Positions 25,401 to 34,400 of a DNA stretch of 64,000 nt are shown here, piece by piece; the first letter of the stretch is position 1, and each line of letters starts with the position of its first letter. Below the pieces are notes generated by a model. That model was given only the letters and a program-made list of their open reading frames with translations, ran no database searches and had not been told where the DNA came from. The stretch is from Nipponacmea schrenckii (Eukaryota; Mollusca; Gastropoda; Lottiidae): NCBI GenBank assembly GCA_030562195.1, contig JAUJPP010000005.1, positions 1,736,001-1,800,000 of the forward strand, read 5' to 3'. The position numbers and the translations under genes are program-made.

Positions 25401-28400
25401 CTCTTTTTCTATTTATTTCAGCACTAAAATTGAGAAAGAAAAAAAACAGCAAGCTAAAGAAGCTGGTATGATTCGAACTGAAGTTTCTGGAGCAGAGGTT
25501 GGGTTTATTTCTGATTAACTGTTTTATTTACAAGCACTTATAAGTCCAGTTGAATTTCAGTATTTTTTTTAATGATTTAAATGTTATAATATGATGTGTT
25601 TTCAGATTGCAGATGAAATGGAAAAAGAAAGAAAAATGTTTCAGCTCCAGATGTGCGAGGTGAGTTGTCTTCCCAATACCTGATCCCACTCTCCACTTGA
25701 TTTCATCAACTCATAATGATTTTGTAGAGTTCACATAGTTCCTAAATGTTAAATTGGTTTGCCTGTTTCAGTACTTAATAAAAGTGAATGAGATAAAGAC
25801 TAAAAAAGGAGTAGATCTATTACAGTATTTGGTGGAATATTATCAAGCACAATCCAAGTAAGTATCAGGTAGCGCTGTTCACCATGAGGGTGTTGGGCAG
25901 GGCTGTTCACCATGAGGGTGTCAGTCAGGGCTGTTCACCATGAGGGTGTCGGGCAGGGCTGTTCACCATGAGGGTGTCGGGCAGGGCTGTTCACCATGAG
26001 GGTGTCGGCAGGGCTGTTCACCATGAGGGTGTCGGTCAGGGCTGTTCACCATGAGGGTATTAGACAGAGCCGTTCACCATGAGGGTGTCCGGCAGGCTGT
26101 TCACCATGAGGGTATTAGACAGAGCCGTTCACCATGAGGGTGTCGAACAGGGCCGTTCACCATGAGGGTGTCGGACAGGGCTGTTCACCTTGAGGGTGTG
26201 GGCAGGACTGTTCACCATGAGGTGGGTGTTTACCATAGGGTGTGGACTTTACCCATAGGTTGGCAGGAAGAATATTGGCATGGAAGACTCTTTACCATTG
26301 CAGGTGTTCAGGATGTTCCATTTCAGGGTTTTTTCCAAGATGGTTTGAAGACCATTACACACTACCATAGTTTTGTGGAACAGTTGGTTCTTCAGCTCCA
26401 CGAAATCAAGAACCGACAAGATAAAGAACGAAAACAGCTGATTGAATTACGAGACTCGCTAAAAAGCAATATGACGATTAAAGAGGTATGGCTACTTTCT
26501 TCATCTTCACAATCTACAGCTATTAAAAACATTGTACATAATACCTTGACTGCTATAACCACTTTTCTTATATATAGGTTTTTATAGATTGGAGTGTGCA
26601 CTAGTCCTTTAAGGTCAAGGCTATGTCGTTTTATTCAATCAAAATTTTGAATGTGACCCATTCCTGTTGAGGGGAGGGGACCTGAACAGTCAGGCAGTGT
26701 TTAAATAGCCAAGCAGTGTTTAAATAGCAAGACAGTGCTTAAATATCCAGGCAGTGTTTAAATAGCCAGATAGTGTTCAAATATCCATGTAGTGCTAAAA
26801 TAGCCAGGCATTTTTTAAATATCCTGGCAGTGCTTAAATAGCTAGGCAGTGCTTAAATAGCCAAGCATTGCTTTAATAGAGAGGCAGTGTTTAAATAGCC
26901 AGACAGTGCTGAAATAGCTAGGCAATTCTTAAATAGCCAGGTAGTGCTTAAATAGCAAGGTAGTGCTTAAATAGCCAGGCAATGCTTAAATAGCCAGGCA
27001 ATGCTTAAATAGCCAGGTAGTGCTTGAATAGCCAGGCAGTGCATAAATAGCCAGACAATGCTTAATAAATATCCAGCGAGGTAGTGCTGAAATAGCCAGG
27101 TAGTGCTTAAATAGCCAGGAAGTGCTGAAAAAACAAATTTTCTAATTTTTCCTTTATTTTTTAATGCAAAGCACGGACCTCATCGTCTCTCTGGAGGATG
27201 GGTAAATAACTTTACTCTGTTGTCATGGAAACTATATTTGATTATGTTATTTATTGATATATATAAATGATTGAATTTTTTTCGTTTTTTTTTTTTTTTG
27301 GTGCATTTTAGATATTCACTTGGATGACCCCAGTTTATTTTCACCCTTATCAAACCTATAGCTGTTTTCAGTTGTCTTTTGGTTCAAGTTTGATGTGAAT
27401 TCTGTCTTTTTTCATTTGTCGTCTGTTATGAACATAGTCCGAAACACTCTGCCTTCTTTGTCTTTCTCAATTATATTTTGAATAATATCTGCTTATTATC
27501 ATTTATAAATAATAAGGATTGTTTGAAAAAATGTTGTTCCTTTTCTTGATGTTTTGGCAAAATTTCCCTCATTGCACACTGCAACCAATAGGAGTGTTTG
27601 TGGACTTGTTCAAAAGAGTGTTGCTGTCTCTTGCTCAAAATATTTTCAAACTCTTCTGACTTCTGTTTGACTTTTTTTGATTTAAAAGGATATGTTTATG
27701 ATTGATCAGAAGTTTCATTTTTTTTTTTTTTTTGCCTTGGCACAAAATTTTTTATTTGAAAAGTAGGCCTATATTTTCTATTATAAATTGCAGGTTTTTC
27801 TCTCAAAATTCTTTTATGAATACTGTATATGCATTCACATTTTTTTCCAAAGCACTTCTATAATATGATAAGTACCGTAGTGAATATATACTATTGTCCT
27901 GTCGTCTAATGTTTCCGTTAAAAGCCTTCTTCAGAAACACTTAAAGTACTGGTAGTCTATGATCACATTTTATCTCGTCCTTCAATTAACTATCAAACGT
28001 TTTGAATCAAGACCAGGGCTGTTGATTTGTCTCTATATGCCGGTGATGACTGGCAGTCATGCCAAAATGATCATTTGCAATAGGCTTCGCTGGACATCAA
28101 GTATAGGTCAGTGAAGTTAAAAAAAAATTAAAATTAATTTACCAAACAATCAATAAGACTCCTAACACTACCGGTTAATTAGAAAATAATTGACTTGTGT
28201 AATTAATTTCAGCCTACAGCCAACTCGGCACCTTCAGGATACAGCCTACATCAACTTCAAGGTAACAAAATTCATGGTAGCGAGAAAAACGGCTACTTGT
28301 TGAAGAAATCGGAAGGTCGCATGAGAAGAGTCTGGCAGAAAAGGAAATGTGGTATTAATAACGGGATTATGTCGATCAGTCACCAGGATGTAAGTAAAGG

Positions 28401-31400
28401 GCTATAACTCTAATTATTTACAGGATGTTTATAATTTAAAAATGTCTACCAAATATTCAATATCAATCGAATAATTGTAAACAAAACTTCAACCCTGTGT
28501 CATTGCCTTTTATTGAATAGTAACTTGTTACCTTTCAACCACCCTAATCTCTACAATAGTGAACACTGCTTTAACCCTGTGTCAGTGCCTTCTGTTGAAT
28601 AGTAACTTGTTACCTTTCAACCACCCTAATCTCTACAGTGAACACTGCTTTAACCCTGTGGCAGTGCCTTTTGTTGAATAGTAACTTGTTACTTTCAACC
28701 TACCTCATCTCTACAATAAGTTAACACTGCTTTAACCCTGTGCCAGTACCTTCTGTTGAATAGCAATGTATTACCTTTCAATCACCCTAATCTCTACAGT
28801 GAAAACTGCTTTAACCCTGTGGCAGTGCCTTTTATTGAATAGTAACTTGTTACCTTTCAACCACCCTATTCTCTATTCTTTATATAATGAACAAGTTCTA
28901 AATAGATGCAAACTGTGCTGATAGGCTTTGCATGCAAATACGGACTCTCTGAAAGGTGTCAAGTCTAAGATTGTAACTTATATTGTTATTTTCAGGAGAG
29001 CAAAGATCCAGTCAGGTTAAATCTACTGACGTGCCAAGTTAAGGTAAATATTCAATTTTTATCCATTTGCTTTAGAAGGTGCAATTGTTCCTTCAGTCCA
29101 TCTTTATTTCCAAAGACCATCAGTTGTCTCCTAGAAACGGCAGTACAATTCCCAGGACTTGATCCAAAGATGTAGATATTCTAGAATTTATTATTGTTTT
29201 TGTTTCTATTTTAGTTGATACACGATGATCCCGGAAAAATGTTTTGATTTGGTCTCATCTTCAAGTAAGTAGTCTCATCTTCAAGTTAGTAGTCTCATCT
29301 TCAAGTAATTAGTCTCATCTTTAAGTAAGTAGTCTCATCATCAAGTAAGTAGTCTCATCTTCAAGTTAGTAGTCTCATCTTCAAGTTAGTAAGTAAGTAG
29401 GGTTAGTTATAGGTCTCCTCATCAAGTAATTAGTCTCATCTTCAAGTAATTAGTCTCATCTTCAAGTTAGTAGTCTCATCTTCAAGTTAGTAGTCTCATC
29501 TTCAAGTTAGTAAGTAAGTAGGGTTAGTAGGTCTCCTCATCAAGTAAGTAGTCTCATCTTCAAGTAATTAGTCTCATCTTCAAGTAATTAGTCTCATCTT
29601 CAAGTAAGTAGTCTCATCATCAAGTAAGAAGTATCATCTTCAAGTTAGTAGTCTCATCTTCAAGTTAGTAAGTTAGTAGGTCTCCTCATTAAGTAAGTAG
29701 TCTCATCTTCAAGGAAGTAGTCTCATCTGCTTCTTAGTAGGCTACAAAGTCACATATCTTTAAAGATATCTATGCTTCTGAAAGTCTCTTTGTTTTGGGA
29801 TGATAACGCCATGTCCAATTCCTTTCTGAGTTATTTAGCTTTCCATATCTATTTAATATGTATTTATATTTGTAGATAATCGTACGTATCATTTGCAAGG
29901 TGATGATACAAGAGATATGGAAGAGTGAGTATTTATTCATTCATTTATTCATTCAATTATTTATTCTTTCTTTTATTCAATTATTCATTTATTCTTGTAT
30001 TTATTTATTCATTCCTATATTTATTTGTTCCTTCATTCATGTATACATTAATTGATTCATTCATTTATCATTCTTTCATTTATTCATCTTATTCATCATT
30101 TATTCATTCATTTATTTATTCATTTATTTATTCATGCATTCCTTTATTTTAGATGGATATCAGTATTAAACAATGCTAAAGAAGATGTATTATTAAAGGC
30201 ATTCCAAGATTCTACCAATTCCCCTTCAATGAATCAAAGTGTTCGAGAATTAACTTCCAGTATTATAGATCGGGTCAAACGGTTGCCTGGCAACAGATTT
30301 TGCTGCGATTGTGGCTGTCCAGGTATGAATTGTCAAGTTGTTTTTGAAAGAACGCAGCAATTTGCTTCTGAAAATCAACAATTTCTAGATCAAGTCCTGT
30401 TAATTTAATTGACAAAAGTGTTCATTTTCCTTTACACTTTGTGTATTTGAGTCAACTCGTGTATTTAGTATAACCCACTATTCTTTTATTCAGATCCCGA
30501 ATGGTTATCAACAAATTTAGGTGTTATACTCTGTCTAGAATGCTGTGGCATTCATCGAGAATTGGGTGTCCACATTTCACGAACTCAGAGTATAGTTATT
30601 GATGACTTGTGTACATCTCAATTACTGGTAAGTAGTGATGAAGTTTGTTTTTATTGGCCACCTTTGTTGTTTGTTTTAGGCTAACTAAATTTGTAACATT
30701 AAAAAGAATTAAAAAGAAAAATAATGAATTTTGTATGTGATATTTTCAGTTATCTAGAGTGGTAGGAAATACGTCATTTAATGATATAATGGAGGCCACC
30801 CTTGATACAACAATCAAACCGAAATCTTCTAGTCCTATGTAAGTTTCATTGATTTATTCATTGTTTGATTGGTTGATTTATTCATTGATTGATTACTTAT
30901 ACATTGATTTATTTATTTAATTGATTTATTCATTTTTTAGATTCATTGATTGATTTTTTCATTTTTTGATTCATTGATTGATTTATTCATTATTTGATTC
31001 ATTTTTATTTATTCATTCATTGATTTATTCATTATTCTTGATTTATTTATTTATTTATTCAATCCTAAATCAGTCTCTATTCTATTCATCTATAAACTCA
31101 TTCATTCATTCATTCATTTATTCATTAATTTATTCATTCATTATATAGTCAAATATTCTCCCTTTCAGGTCAGAAAAAAGAGATTTTATTCGAGCTAAGT
31201 ATGAACAGCATAGGTATGCTATAATAACCTGTCCAGTTAAAGAGGAACTCAAACAGGATCTGAAACAAGCTATTTTATCTAAAGATATATTTGCTTTACT
31301 ACAAGTATACGCTGAAGGCCTGGATCTAATGACCTCTTTACCAGATTCTGTAAGTACATGGTTTTATGATAATTGACGGTTTTATGATTATTTACGGTTG

Positions 31401-34400
31401 TATGATTATTTACGGTTGTATGATTATTTACGGTTTTATGAAGTCTTCTGTTCTGTATAAACCCCACATTCTCATATAACTTCACTAAGATCTAATACTT
31501 CAGTTTGTCTACACTATCTTATTTTTAGTGAGTCAGATGCTTGCTCGCTAACCTTAGGGTCCAGGGTTCAATCCCAGCAGGGATCAAGATGAAGTTTGAA
31601 TTTTTCAGTCCGGTTTCCCTTTTGTCAGTGATGCAGGTCGGAGGGACTGACATGGACAAAGTGTCTAGTCGTTCAGATGGGACAATAAACTGAGGCCTCG
31701 TGTACTACAGGCTGTGCACGTTAAAGACCCCTCAACAGTTGGAAATTGCCAAAAGAGTAGGCTATTGCCACTGTCCTGGCAAAATTTTCCTAATTGCACA
31801 ATACATGGCATTGCTCATCTCCTTTAGCAAATAAGGTGCAGATGAGAAGGATGTGAAGCTCCCAATCATTTCATTTTCTACTTTTTGGGGAGGGGGAAGG
31901 CAGAAATTTATGTCTATCCAGTTGATTTGATTATATTATGTACTATGTATTATATTTCCAGCATGAGAATGAAACAGCATTACATTTAGCAATAAAAGAA
32001 GAAGATGGAACTTCCTTACCTTTAGTAGATTTTATCGTTCAAAATAGCCCCATGTAAGTTTTAAAACTATAGTTTGTACTCTGACATCATTTCTTAACAA
32101 ATTTTTGACAACGTTTATGCATAAAATATAACAGATTTGCATAGAAAATGTCCTAAATATTGAAATTGTAGTCAGTCATTTTGGAACTCGAATCAGACAT
32201 GACTGGCAAAAACTGTCAGAAACTTGTGGCATCAAATTGCAGACATGGGCTTCTCCCATTTAGTCATAGCTTGTATTTGGTACCACTAGTTTCTGAAGCA
32301 TGGCTGTTGATTTAATTATATTTGCCAGTCATGTCTGATTAAAGTTTAAAAATGTCCGGCTACAATTTTGATATTTAGGACATTTTCTATGCAAATCTGC
32401 TATATTATGTGCATGTATTCTTGATGAAATATAAGTTTAAAATCTTTATTCATGTGGTTGGCAATTTTTAAATTAACAAAGGCTAGTGCTGCCACTAAAC
32501 AAAATTTTTTCCTTTTCAGAGGTTCATTGGACAAAAGGAATACCGATGGTGATTCAGCGTTACATCTGTGTGCTCAGCTAAATCAAACTGAATGTATGAA
32601 GTTATTGCTTCGTACACGCCCTGATCTAGCTAAAGTTGAAAATAATAACGGAAAAACACCTTTAGATATAGCCCAAGAATTAAACCATCAATTATGTATA
32701 GAGTTGGTGAGACATACTGTTTTTTATTTTCTAATTAGGTCATTGTGCACATGCACATGCATTTTTTCATTTGGATATTTTAAGTGCAAAAGACTAAGTT
32801 AAAACAATTTTTTTTTGTCAGATTTAAAGATGGGTTCCCTTATTTTCATTCATTCATATATATATTCTATAATTGGAAGGCTTATATTTATATCAATCAA
32901 AAGTAGAGATATTTTAATGGTCGGAAAAATACCAGTTTGTCTCAGAAGTCCCTAATTAAGTTGTAATTACGAAGAAAATTTTCCTCAAGAAAAATTGTTA
33001 GGTCTCAAAATGTCATTCAAATCTTAGTATAATCCTTGATTACCCAGTGCATGGTCACATGATCTAACATGGAGTCTAAAAATAATTTCTTTAAATTACT
33101 CCACATACAGTTTGAATACATGGAATATTCCTTAGAAACACTGATTATTCAATTAATAAGCTTGATTTGAATCTAAACAATGGGAGAATGCATCTTTAAA
33201 TGAGAAATATGCTGATTGTAGAAAGGTTGAATATTCTGGGTGTTCTGTTTCAGTTAAATGCTGGAATCTTAGGAAAGAAAGATCTATTTGCTCATGTTAA
33301 TATAGATTGGGACCTCATCTCTGTAAGTATACCTCTTATTTACTTTGTCAAGAAAGCCTTATATTAGTGGGATTGCTCTCTTGTTAAAAAGGTATTATTG
33401 GGTTATAACAAATACTTTAAAGATAGGCTCCCTTACCATTACTTGAAGCATGTTAATAATTAGTGTAAATTCTGTTAACAATGTTTCTGTTTTTTTACAG
33501 GATGAGAGAATGTATGATTTTGGAGATTTCTCAGATGATGAACTGGATGTAAGTTATTTATTTTATTTATTTATTTTTTTATTATTTTCTTTTATTTTCT
33601 TATTTTTCATTATTTTATTTTATTATTTATTTTATTTTATTTATTTAATTTTATTATTTTATTTATTTAATTTTATTATTTTATTTAAGTATTTTATTTT
33701 ATTTTGTTATTGTATTTTATTCATTTTTTTTTTTTTTTTTTTTTTCATTGATTATTTTATATCATTTGCAGGGAACCCCAGATAAATCTAAACCAAGATC
33801 CCGGCCACCCAGTTTAATAATGATACCAGAAGGTTCCAGCCTCAGTGGGAAGGAGAGTAGCTATAGTGGTAGGGATCGGACAGATTCTGAGAGTAGTACT
33901 AGACTTCACCCCCCTGCACCTCCACCAGCCCAAAATAAACCAAAAAGTAAGTCCATAGATCCATCCTTTCTTTGGTAAAGAGTGTTGTAACTTTTGGCGT
34001 TGTACCGTAGTTTATTTTGTGGCCAAGCAGTTAAGTTTTGTTTTGTGTTGTTACACTATCTGGCTGTCCACGTTTCCTTGTGTACAGCACCTAAGAACTT
34101 TAGAGCATTCACATTCAATTTGAATTTGTTGACCTGTATATTCAGATTTGACACTGTCCATTTTTTTAGAGTTTATAACCATCCCTAGTCAACATCGAAA
34201 CAGTATTAATAATAATAATAATAATAATGTTTTATACAAGTCAGGTAGGTTTCAGAAATCATGTAGCATGATTTAAGCTCTCTGCTGCATGATTGAGCTG
34301 CTCATTGCATGATTTGGCTTCCTATTGTTGCAGTACTATTTTATTGACAGGGTTGTATGAAGGGACACGTCATGATTTGTCCCTTCCTGTGCATGATTTT

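Noticed and set aside
27174..27203. Possible 30-nt in-frame microexon ([10 protein letters not shown]) between ASAP exons 26485 and 28213
   Set aside because: Weak acceptor (no pyrimidine tract next to AAAG) and no counterpart I recognise in ASAP proteins; flanking exons already join in phase 0.
33450..33785. Hydrophobic open frame resembling a membrane protein
   Set aside because: T-rich low complexity between two real ASAP exons, which account for its ends.
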